A stretch of DNA of 58,776 bases, from contig JAHECP010000016.1 of assembly GCA_024641665.1 (NCBI GenBank), positions 1-58,776 of the forward strand, given 5' to 3'. The notes below the pieces were generated by a model. It was not told where the DNA came from, ran no database searches, and worked only from the letters and a program-made list of their open reading frames with translations. Positions 1-6,060 of the stretch are shown here, piece by piece. The translations under genes were made by a program, and so were the position numbers. How positions within the stretch are numbered: position 1 is the first letter of the stretch; every line of letters begins with the position of its first letter. The DNA comes from Acidobacteriota bacterium. GTDB taxonomy: Bacteria > Acidobacteriota > Vicinamibacteria > Vicinamibacterales > JAHECP01.

Positions 1-1
1 C

Positions 2-694
2 GATGCGGCCGTGGCCGCGGTGGCGCTCGAGGGCGCGGCCCCGCTGGCGGGCGCGCTGGCGAAGGGCGCCGTGCACGCGTCGTGCAGCACGATCTCGGTG
101 GCGCTCGCCGCGCGGCTCGCCGCGGCGCACGAGGCGGCCGGCCAGGGATTCGTGTCGGCGCCGGTGTTCGGGCGGCCCGAGGCCGCCGAGGCGGGGAAGC
201 TCTGGGTCGTCGCGGCCGGGCGCGACGATCTGGTTGCCCGCTGCCGGCCGCTCTTCGACGCCGTGGGCCAGGGCGTCTTCGTGGTGGGCGCCGAGCCGCC
301 GCGCGCGAACGCCGTGAAGCTGGCCGGCAACTTCACGCTCGCCGCCCTGCTCGAGACGCTCGGCGAGGCGTTCGCGTTCGTGCGGCGTCACGGCATCCCG
401 CCCGACGAGTTCCTGCGCGTCGTCGACACCGCGCTCTACCAGTCGCCGATCTACAAGGCGTACGGGTCGCGGATGGCGAAGGCCGAGTCCGAGCCGGCGG
501 GCTTCGCGCTGCGGCTGGGGCTCAAGGACGTGCGGCTCGCCCTGCAGGCGGCCGAGACCGCGGGCGTGCCGATGCCGCTCGCGAGCCTCGTGCACGATCA
601 CTTCCTGTCGGCCGTCGCGCGCGGCAAGGGGGACGCGGACTGGTCGGCCCTCGGCGAGATCCTGGCCGCGAACGCCGGCCTGCCGCCGCGATAG
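2..694 (+). CDS. NAD(P)-dependent beta-hydroxyacid dehydrogenase, 3' part
   Basis: This is the C-terminal part of a 6-phosphogluconate/3-hydroxyisobutyrate dehydrogenase-type oxidoreductase; the reading frame is open at the left window edge, so the N-terminal Rossmann motif is off-window. Visible family marks are the substrate-loop stretch SAPVFGRPEAAEAGKL, which corresponds to the family's DAPVSGG region, and NAVKLAGNF, which carries the conserved catalytic lysine. The all-alpha C-terminal domain follows and ends at TAG 692-694. The family reduces or oxidises small beta-hydroxyacids or succinic semialdehyde with NAD(P); the substrate cannot be told from this fragment. It is the last core gene before the cassette block. 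Confidence 0.85.
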   Translation, partial: DAAVAAVALEGAAPLAGALAKGAVHASCSTISVALAARLAAAHEAAGQGFVSAPVFGRPEAAEAGKLWVVAAGRDDLVARCRPLFDAVGQGVFVVGAEPPRANAVKLAGNFTLAALLETLGEAFAFVRRHGIPPDEFLRVVDTALYQSPIYKAYGSRMAKAESEPAGFALRLGLKDVRLALQAAETAGVPMPLASLVHDHFLSAVARGKGDADWSALGEILAANAGLPPR

Positions 695-1041
695 GAGCGT
701 AGGCTGCAGGCTCGAGGCTGTGAGTTCCAGCACGCTGCAGGCGTCAGGTCGGCGGAGATGGCTCGGCCACGCTCCGAGTCGAGTAGCCTCTGAGGAACTC
801 CTGTAGGGACCAACCGCCGCCTGGCGCGCCGGTGTGCACCCCAGATAGGCCGCAAGCGCCGCGGCGGTTCGTCGTGCTATCGAGATCGGCCTATTTCCGG
901 CCCCTTCTTCCTGGCAATTGGCCGCAACATGCACGATCGTGGTCACTTCCAAGGCACTTCAATCACGCCAGCCGCGGTGCTAGACTGCGACGGTCCGGAG
1001 GTCTATCGAATTATCGAGTTCCGCCGACTACTTATGCGGGC
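695..1041. other. Gene-free border of the cassette block
   Basis: No credible gene is seen here. The short open frames lack a ribosome site and family resemblance. The stretch holds reiterated GCAGGCTCGAGGCT / CAGGCGTCAGG words near 700-750. The 11-mer CAGGCGTCAGG at 738-748 recurs in direct orientation at 6006-6016, on the far side of the cassette block. No attI site or first attC could be identified. Confidence 0.5.
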
Positions 1042-1587
1042 ATGACTATCAAGAACAGATTGCTCGATCTTGCGTTCGTGAGTCAGCACGACTTCCGAGT
1101 AAGCGGAATGTCGGAGTTTGGCTGCGGCGTTGCGGCGTTGATGATGCTGCTGCACCATGAGACGTCCCTTCGACGGCTATCGTCGGTACGGCGCTTGTGC
1201 CGAGAACTCAGAGTCCGGACTCCCGGGTCGCATAAGGGCATTCCCGACTCGCCCGCCTGCGGCGTGTACCTCGAAGACGTCAGTCGATTCTGCAACGTGC
1301 ATCGTATCGCCGGCCAGGCAGTGATTCGGAAGTCCCGACGGGACTTCTCGCGTCTCAAGAAGATTGTGCTCCGTTCGCCTGTGATGGTCGAGATGGGGGG
1401 GGATCCGCAGCGTTGGGGATTGTACGGCCACTGGATCGTCCTGCGTGGTGCCGCGGACGGGAAGTGGCACTACTTGGATCCGGGGTACAAAAGGGTCTCC
1501 GGCAGATTTGCGAGGTCCCTTACCGACGAACAATTCCTTCGCAACTGGACGGGTGCTATGGTGTTCTTCAAACCTGTGGCCGCATAA
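1042..1587 (+). CDS. C39-like cysteine peptidase family protein (cassette gene)
   Basis: A protein of 181 residues if started at ATG 1042; the frame is open upstream to 832, but that extension looks like random arginine-rich translation. The segment EFGCGVAALMMLLHH near residue 30 carries a Cys-Gly and resembles the catalytic start of peptidase C39 / papain-like bacteriocin-processing domains. GHWIVLRG and YLDPG late in the protein fit the catalytic His and Asp. There is no ABC transporter domain, so it is a stand-alone C39-like protein, as is common in cassettes. No strong ribosome site precedes 1042. It lies directly upstream of attC1, which makes it the payload of the first visible cassette. 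The function is inferred from motifs only. Confidence 0.6.
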   Translation: MTIKNRLLDLAFVSQHDFRVSGMSEFGCGVAALMMLLHHETSLRRLSSVRRLCRELRVRTPGSHKGIPDSPACGVYLEDVSRFCNVHRIAGQAVIRKSRRDFSRLKKIVLRSPVMVEMGGDPQRWGLYGHWIVLRGAADGKWHYLDPGYKRVSGRFARSLTDEQFLRNWTGAMVFFKPVAA

Positions 1588-1614
1588 CACGCGAATGGAG
1601 CCGGCGCGCCCTAA

Positions 1615-2910
1615 GGCGTCGTCAATAAATAAACTATACAAGGCGCGGTGGTTGGCGCTATGATGCCGGTGTGAGCCCCGCCGATGCGCTCGCCGCGAAG
1701 TTCGCTCGTATCTGGCCGCACTTGGATGAGCGGGCGCGTCGCATGATGGCCGCCAATGAAACGCGACAACTGGGCTACGGAAGCCTGTCGCGGGTGAGTC
1801 GTGCCTGTGGCCTGTCGCGGGTCACGATTGCCAAAGGCATCGCGGAACTGGACGCCGTGCCGCTGAGTCCCGGTCGGATTCGTCGCCCCGGGGCAGGCCG
1901 GCCGACCCTGGTGGCGCGGGACCCCGAGTTGCCGCAGGCGTTGGAGGCCTTGGTCGAACCGCTCGCGCGGGGCGACCCGGAGTCGCCGTTGCGCTGGACG
2001 TGCAAAAGTACGCGCATGCTGGCCGCGGCCCTGACCGCCCACCACCATCCCATTAGCCATGAGAAAGTCGCCCAGTTGCTGCGCGCGATGGACTACAGCC
2101 TGCAGAGCAATCGGAAGACCGAGGAGGGCGACGACCATCCGGATCGGGACGCGCAGTTTCGGTACATCAACCGGCAGATCCGCCGGGCCTTGCGCATCGG
2201 TGACCCGGTGATTTCGGTCGACACAAAGAAGAAGGAATTGATCGGCAACTTCGCCAATGCCGGCCGACAATGGCGGCAGACGTACGCGCCCGAGGGCGTC
2301 GGGGTCCATGATTTCCCGGCGCCCGAGGTGCCGCGCGCCTTTCCCTACGGCATCTACGATCTGGGCCGCAACACGGGGTTTGTGAATGTGGGCACCGACC
2401 ATGACACCGGGGCGTTTGCGGTGGCCTCGATTCACGGATGGTGGCGTGCCGAAGGCCGTCGGCTCTACCCGCACGCCCGCAACCTCTTGATCACGGCTGA
2501 TGCCGGTGGCAGCAATGGGTATCGGTTGCGCCTCTGGAAGATCGCCCTGCAGACCATGGCGAACCGCACCGGCGTCTCCCTGCGGGTCTGCCACTTTCCG
2601 CCCGGCACCAGCAAATGGAACAAGGTCGAGCATCGGCTCTTCTCGTTCATCTCTTCCAACTGGCGCGGCCAACCCCTGCGGGACTACGAGACCATCGTCC
2701 GCCTGATTGCGTCGACGACGACCGCCAGGGGTCTCACGGTCACCTGCCGTCTGGATCGCCGACGGTATCCCGTGGGACGCCGCGTCAGTGCCAAGGAAAT
2801 GGCCGCGGCCGTCAATCTGATTCCTGGCCGTTTCCATGGTGAGTGGAACTACACCATTCGCCCGAACTAACACGCGCCTTCCCTTGTCTATCTTATTTAT
2901 TGACGCAGCC
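1615..2910 (+). mobile_element. ISAzo13-like insertion sequence
   Basis: A complete 1.3-kb IS. The ends are near-perfect inverted repeats of about 29 bases, 1615-1643 and 2882-2910, both containing TCAATAAATAA and CAAGG. The flanking bases are TAA on both sides (1612-1614 and 2911-2913), consistent with a 3-bp target duplication. One transposase gene fills the interior. The element is inserted in the predicted apical loop of attC1. The intact ORF and well-matched ends suggest a recent arrival. Confidence 0.88.
1671..2870 (+). CDS. ISAzo13-family transposase
   Basis: A 399-residue DDE transposase. The N-terminal third is a helix-turn-helix region (LSRVSRACGLSRVTIAKGI) followed by RRPGAGRP, a typical ISAzo13 linker. 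The catalytic core shows VISVDTKKKELIGNF with the first Asp, LLITADAGGSNG with the second Asp, and SKWNKVEHRLFSFI with the final Glu. Length and motif spacing match ISAzo13-family (Rhodopirellula-type) transposases. The start is GTG 1671; an ATG at 1660 runs straight into a stop. No frameshift is seen, so the enzyme is probably functional. It should cut and join the 29-bp ends that enclose it. Confidence 0.92.
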   Translation: MSPADALAAKFARIWPHLDERARRMMAANETRQLGYGSLSRVSRACGLSRVTIAKGIAELDAVPLSPGRIRRPGAGRPTLVARDPELPQALEALVEPLARGDPESPLRWTCKSTRMLAAALTAHHHPISHEKVAQLLRAMDYSLQSNRKTEEGDDHPDRDAQFRYINRQIRRALRIGDPVISVDTKKKELIGNFANAGRQWRQTYAPEGVGVHDFPAPEVPRAFPYGIYDLGRNTGFVNVGTDHDTGAFAVASIHGWWRAEGRRLYPHARNLLITADAGGSNGYRLRLWKIALQTMANRTGVSLRVCHFPPGTSKWNKVEHRLFSFISSNWRGQPLRDYETIVRLIASTTTARGLTVTCRLDRRRYPVGRRVSAKEMAAAVNLIPGRFHGEWNYTIRPN

Positions 2911-2965
2911 TAAGACAATTCGGCGCGCGGCTCATTCCCAACGTTGGCGCACGAGGAGGAAGAGA

Positions 2966-3223
2966 GTGACGACCTACAAGATGGTGCAGGTGCCGCCCAA
3001 CATCGCCGTTCAGGCCAAAGGCATGTTTGGGAAGGCGCCAGACCCGAGTCAGCTAGCTGCTCAGTACCTTGAGGCTGTAGTGAACGACATGGCGGGAAAG
3101 GGGTGGGAGTTTCTCCGAGTTGACGCCATCGGGGTCAAGTCCAGCCCGGGTTGTCTCGGGGGCCTGCTCGGCTACAAGGAAACTCAGCAGACCTATTACG
3201 TGATTACGTTCAAGAAAGGCTGA
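2966..3223 (+). CDS. DUF4177-like small protein (cassette gene)
   Basis: A protein of 85 residues. GTG 2966 is chosen because GAGGAGGAAGAGA lies just upstream, and because the longer frame back to 2843 would run through the attC and the IS end. The segments TTYKMVQVPP, LEAVVNDMAGKGWEFLRVDAIGV and YYVITFKKG match the layout of DUF4177 proteins, which are short beta-alpha-beta proteins of unknown role ending in a strand. It is the first gene after the R' box of attC1 and shares a cassette with the membrane protein that follows. No biochemical function is known. Confidence 0.75.
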   Translation: MTTYKMVQVPPNIAVQAKGMFGKAPDPSQLAAQYLEAVVNDMAGKGWEFLRVDAIGVKSSPGCLGGLLGYKETQQTYYVITFKKG

Positions 3224-3253
3224 GGGCTCCGCCCAATCTGCGCAGGCATCACC

Positions 3254-3679
3254 GTGTCTGATGATAGTGACAAGATCGCGAGTTTTCTTGCGGCCTTGAA
3301 CCTGGAGGCGGGCTGGGAATGGAAATGGGAGCGCCGCCACCGCCGTTGGGGCTGGGGTGTCAATTGGGCCACTTGGATCTCCCGTTTGTTGATCCTCTCG
3401 CTCGCCTGGTTTCAGTGGACTGCGGGTGGCAAAGCCAGCCCTCCTGCCGGGGTCGTGTTTTCCTTGGCAGTACTGTCTGTGCTGAACGTCGCGCTGCCGC
3501 TGCTCGCCTACACGTTCCGATTCCAGCAGCGGCAAGAAGTGCATGACCGCAATGCTAGAGAGTACAAGTGCATCAAGGTGGAGTTCGCAACTGGGCACTT
3601 GGACTTGCCAGCTGCAGTCGCACGCTTTACCGAAACGAGGCGACGACCCACCGAGAAGGTCATTCGGAGCACACCCTAA
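3254..3679 (+). CDS. Two-TM membrane protein, DUF4231/SLATT-like (cassette gene)
   Basis: A protein of 141 residues starting at GTG 3254. A short charged N-terminus rich in Trp and Arg (WEWKWERRHRRW) precedes two predicted membrane spans, about residues 35-58 (WATWISRLLILSLAWFQW) and 63-87 (VVFSLAVLSVLNVALPLLAY). A soluble C-terminal helix region follows. This plan resembles DUF4231/SLATT proteins, which are often linked to nucleotide-signalled defence systems, but no partner gene is present and the assignment is tentative. It ends just before attC2, and with the DUF4177 gene it forms a two-gene cassette of about 0.8 kb. Confidence 0.6.
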   Translation: MSDDSDKIASFLAALNLEAGWEWKWERRHRRWGWGVNWATWISRLLILSLAWFQWTAGGKASPPAGVVFSLAVLSVLNVALPLLAYTFRFQQRQEVHDRNAREYKCIKVEFATGHLDLPAAVARFTETRRRPTEKVIRSTP

Positions 3680-3798
3680 TCTAAGGCAAGATGCGCAGAT
3701 GCATCAATGAAGAGCGTCTAACATCGGTTTGCAGCCGACGGCGACCGGTGGAATCATGAGTCGCCGCCGCTGAAGCCGGACGTTGATATGACTTCGGT

Positions 3799-4080
3799 TG
3801 TCAAGTCACCCAGATGCGGGGCTGAAGCGTTTCCTATAAGCCCGCTCTTTCTTCGTTTGGGCTTGTTGCACACACCCGGGTCAGCGCCGAGGCGGGGCCA
3901 GTCACATCGACGGTTGATCCTGCTGAGATCCGTGGATTGGGTACCACCTGACTGGGAACCGTCAACGCGCCTGCCTCGATCTAGGGACGAGGATCGACCG
4001 GAGTCACCTCTTAACGTTGTCGAGGGCTGCGCGGAAAACCGGGGCCGCACCCCGACGCCGACCCGAGAACTTCGAAGGCG
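3799..4080 (-). ncRNA. Candidate bridge/seek RNA region of the IS110 element
   Basis: This 282-nt stretch inside the IS has no coding frame of note and lies between the transposase stop and the distal inverted repeat. In IS1111-type elements a target-guiding RNA is encoded in the non-coding end downstream of the transposase. The region has several short self-complementary words, but no guide loop was worked out by eye. The call rests on position and family knowledge; exact RNA ends are unknown. Confidence 0.4.
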
Positions 4081-5193
4081 CTACGACGCGATCGGGACTT
4101 CCTTCGCGATCGCCCACATGAAGGCGATCAACTCACGGGCGATGGCCGTCACCGCGACGTTCGGATGTTTGCCGCGCGCGACGAGGCGACGGAACCGCTT
4201 GCATAAGCGGACCTGCGCCTTCCAGCCGATGTCCTGAATCGGTTTGGGCAGCGTGTCGATCCGCGTCTGGATGTGCTGGGAGACCTTGGCGGGGTGACGA
4301 TAGGCCCAGGCCCCCTCGACGAGCGCCCGCCGTGCGCGGCCGTTGCCGGTTTTGGTGATAGCCCCGAGCCGCCGTCGCGGGCCGCTGGAGTCCTCCGACG
4401 GAATCAGCCCGACGAAGGCGGCCAGCTGCCGTGAGGAGTCGAAGCGAGTGAGGTCGCCGAGTTCCGCGACCACGGTGATGGCGACGAGCCACTGCACGCC
4501 GCGCAGCGCTTGGAGGGCCTGTACGACGGGATAGAGGCGCCACGGTGGGGCGAGTTCGCGCAGTTCGGCCTCGAGGCGCTGCAGGCGGTCGACCTGCTCG
4601 TCGACGGCGCGGACCGATTCCTGAAAGACGATCTGCTGCGCCGGAGTCGGACAGACGACCTTGGCGAGATACCGCCGATGCGCGTCGTTCCAATCCGCCC
4701 GGCCCATATAGTGGAGGCCGAGGCGGAGCAAGAAGGCCTTCAGGCGAAGCTTCGCATTCTTGAGCGTGAGCCGCGCGGCATCGCGCGCGCGGCACAGGTC
4801 GCGGATGGCCTCATCCTCGACCGAGGGCACGTAGACGCGCGTGAGATCCCCCGACCGGAGCAACCGCGCGAGTTCGACCGCGTCGCGGCGGTCCGTCTTC
4901 ACCTTGTCGCCGGGCTTCTTCGGGATCAGCGAGGGCGCCACGACATGGCAGTCGAATCCCTGGCCCGTCAGGTCGCGATGCAAGCGGTAGCCGCACGGCC
5001 CGGCTTCATAGGCAAACACCAGCTTGGGCGTTTTCGCCTGGAGCCGCCGGATCAGTTTGTCGAGGTCCGCCTGGCGCGTGCCGATCGCGCCGAGAAACAC
5101 AGGCGGATCGGCGCTCTGCCCTTGGGCGTGGGCGACCGCGATCGAGTCCTTATGGACATCCAACCCGACGAACAGCGGTGTAGACGTGGACAT
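4081..5193 (-). CDS. IS110-family DEDD transposase
   Basis: A protein of 370 residues starting at ATG 5193. The N-terminal RuvC-like DEDD domain shows [14 protein letters not shown] (Asp), [17 protein letters not shown] (Glu) and [14 protein letters not shown] (two Asp). The C-terminal transposase_20 domain has [21 protein letters not shown] with the conserved serine and [20 protein letters not shown]. Length is normal for the family and no disruption is seen, so it is probably active. Its start codon and ribosome site lie at the base of a strong stem, described separately, which should limit expression. Some members of this family recognise attC sites, and this copy lies in one. Confidence 0.93.
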   Translation of the reverse strand: MSTSTPLFVGLDVHKDSIAVAHAQGQSADPPVFLGAIGTRQADLDKLIRRLQAKTPKLVFAYEAGPCGYRLHRDLTGQGFDCHVVAPSLIPKKPGDKVKTDRRDAVELARLLRSGDLTRVYVPSVEDEAIRDLCRARDAARLTLKNAKLRLKAFLLRLGLHYMGRADWNDAHRRYLAKVVCPTPAQQIVFQESVRAVDEQVDRLQRLEAELRELAPPWRLYPVVQALQALRGVQWLVAITVVAELGDLTRFDSSRQLAAFVGLIPSEDSSGPRRRLGAITKTGNGRARRALVEGAWAYRHPAKVSQHIQTRIDTLPKPIQDIGWKAQVRLCKRFRRLVARGKHPNVAVTAIARELIAFMWAIAKEVPIAS

Positions 5194-5281
5194 GGCTGAC
5201 CTCCGGCAACACCACGTCGCGATCCATGCGACGGGGCGGCTCTGGCCTCAGGCTAACCCGCGATCACGCCGGAGGTCAGCC
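5194..5281 (-). promoter_or_regulatory. Stem that sequesters the transposase ribosome site
   Basis: GCCGGAGGTCAGCC, read on the minus strand, ends one base-step before the transposase ATG and contains the Shine-Dalgarno GGAGG. Its exact 14-base complement lies at 5268-5281. A transcript entering the IS from outside would fold a 14-bp stem with a loop of about 60 nt that hides the ribosome site. A transcript starting inside the loop would leave it free. This resembles known IS safeguards against read-through expression. Confidence 0.6.
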
Positions 5282-5362
5282 GTGCGTTACCGAAGTCATT
5301 CTGTCTAGACCGGCGTTAGACCGCGGGATTGACGTGTCGGAGTTTCTCGGGGACGATAGCCC

Positions 5363-5596
5363 GTGGACTTCACCGTCATCGGAGACATCACCGACATCGA
5401 GACGTTCGGCGTCGGTCGAGGAATTCGGGAGCGGAGGCGCCTCGAGCGGCGGTACGGCAAGGGACGGTGGCGGAAACGGAAGGGCCGGGCCAAAGTTCGG
5501 CTTCCCGATGGAACGGTTCGACATGCCGAACTCCACTGGTACGAGGCGACAGGAATCGGTCGGAAGGAGCTGAAGATCAAACGCTACCTGGATTGA
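5363..5596 (+). CDS. Small basic protein of unknown function (cassette gene)
   Basis: A protein of 77 residues starting at ATG 5363. It opens with the acidic segment MDFTVIGDITDIETF, continues with a very basic stretch (RGIRERRRLERRYGKGRWRKRKG), then a beta-rich tail (AKVRLPDGTVRHAELHWYEATGIG). No domain could be named. It ends 5 bases before the next gene, so the two are translated together. The acidic/basic layout and the pairing with a second tiny gene are typical of cassette-borne modules and could be a toxin-antitoxin pair, but nothing in the sequence proves it. Confidence 0.6.
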   Translation: MDFTVIGDITDIETFGVGRGIRERRRLERRYGKGRWRKRKGRAKVRLPDGTVRHAELHWYEATGIGRKELKIKRYLD

Positions 5597-5601
5597 CTCC
5601 C

Positions 5602-5829
5602 ATGGCAACACCACGACGACAACTGATGGTCTGTCTGCGCAATGACGGTTACGAGGTCTCCCTCGAACGCCGGAAGATCTATGCGGCTGTTCCGGACGCG
5701 GACGCGGCGCGCCATGGCCAGGTGCGCATCATCGACGAGTCCGGCGAGGATTACTTGTTTCCGGCGACGTACTTTGCGCCGATCGACCTTCCTCAGGCCC
5801 TTCGGCGCGCGGTGCTCGCTGCGGTCTGA
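5602..5829 (+). CDS. Small hypothetical protein (cassette gene)
   Basis: A protein of 75 residues starting at ATG 5602, which is placed 5 bases after the previous stop. Segments such as LMVCLRNDGYEVSLERRKIY, QVRIIDESGEDYLFPATYF and LPQALRRAVLAAV suggest a compact fold with strands followed by a C-terminal helix. I recognise it only as a widespread small hypothetical. Its stop codon lies inside the R'' box of attC3, which fixes it as the last gene of this cassette. Confidence 0.6.
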   Translation: MATPRRQLMVCLRNDGYEVSLERRKIYAAVPDADAARHGQVRIIDESGEDYLFPATYFAPIDLPQALRRAVLAAV

Positions 5830-5898
5830 CCTCGCGCTGCACCCGACGGCCGCGGAGGCTGCGCGTGGGCGGCCGCGAGTGAGGGCGAAACGTTCGGC
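5824..5898 (+). repeat. attC3 recombination site
   Basis: R''-like GTCTGAC (5824-5830) and R'-like GTTCGGC (5892-5898) bracket a long hairpin. Left arm GCACCCGACGGCCGC and right arm GCGGCCGCGAGTGAGGGCG pair over most of their length with the mismatches usual in attC. Both core boxes carry one deviation from consensus. It is the only one of the three sites that is not interrupted. Confidence 0.65.
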
Positions 5899-6000
5899 AT
5901 CAAGCTCCCTGAAGCAGAGTACGGCTTCCGCACCGGAGCGGTGACGCTCGGCTTCGCCGGTCGGCAGCCAGAAACACAGAGGGGCGTCGTTTTGGGTGCA
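5899..6000 (+). other. Possible 3' gene fragment after attC3
   Basis: No complete gene is seen. One plus-strand frame reads through with coding-like composition (GIKLPEAEYGFRTGAV, LGFAGRQPETQRGVVLGAGF) and has no start of its own. It could be the tail of a gene cut by arrival of the cassette block, or a partly deleted cassette. The protein family is not recognised. Confidence 0.3.
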
Positions 6001-6054
6001 GGCTTCAGGCGTCAGGCCGCTCTTCCTGAAGCCTGATGCCTGACGCCTGATGCC
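6001..6054. terminator. Large hairpin after the DHA2 transporter gene
   Basis: GGCTTCAGGCGTCAGGC at 6001-6017 pairs with 6038-6054 at 16 of 17 positions around a 20-nt loop. It follows the stop of the minus-strand transporter gene. No T-run is present, so it is a structural or repeat hairpin rather than a classic intrinsic terminator. It is built from the same GCCTGA words as the left border near 740. Confidence 0.45.
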
Positions 6055-6060
6055 TGTGTC

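Larger units (their letters stand above)
1582..2949 (+). repeat. attC1 recombination site, interrupted by an IS
   Basis: If 1615-2910 is removed, 1582-1614 and 2911-2949 join into a site of about 70 bases that folds like an integron attC. Outer arms GCATAAC and GTTGGCG act as R'' and R' core boxes. Inner arms TGGAGCCGGCGCGCC (1596-1610) and GGCGCGCGGCTCA (2922-2934) pair with a few extrahelical bases. The apical loop contains CTAAGACAATT. The core boxes deviate from the RYYYAAC/GTTRRRY consensus, so recombination activity may be weak. It ends the C39 cassette and precedes the DUF4177 cassette. Confidence 0.65.
3788..5299 (-). mobile_element. IS110-family element, IS1111-type
   Basis: About 1.5 kb, bounded by an 11-bp perfect inverted repeat, ATGACTTCGGT (3788-3798) and its complement (5289-5299). 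In IS1111-group elements such repeats are subterminal, so true ends may lie a few bases further out. There is one DEDD transposase on the minus strand. The long non-coding end of about 280 nt lies downstream of the transposase, the IS1111 arrangement. No target duplication is evident, as expected for IS110. The element sits against the R' box of an attC. Confidence 0.82.
3716..5321 (+). repeat. attC2 recombination site, split by an IS110-family element
   Basis: The left part, 3716-3787, has R'' GTCTAAC (3716-3722) and stem arms CAGCCGACGGCGAC (3732-3745) and GTCGCCGCCGCTG (3760-3772), which pair with extrahelical bases as in attC hairpins. Immediately after GCCGG an imperfect R' box GTTGATA appears where the IS begins. 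On the far side of the IS, CCGGCGTTAGAC ends in GTTAGAC (5315-5321), the exact reverse complement of R''. The simplest reading is that the IS inserted next to R', and that GTTAGAC is the original right box. Confidence 0.7.

Noticed and set aside
832-1041. N-terminal extension of the C39-like protein
   Set aside because: Arg/Pro-rich translation with no similarity and no ribosome site; ATG 1042 fits the domain start better.
1-6060. Integron integrase gene
   Set aside because: No tyrosine recombinase motifs in any frame of the block; the array lacks a visible intI.
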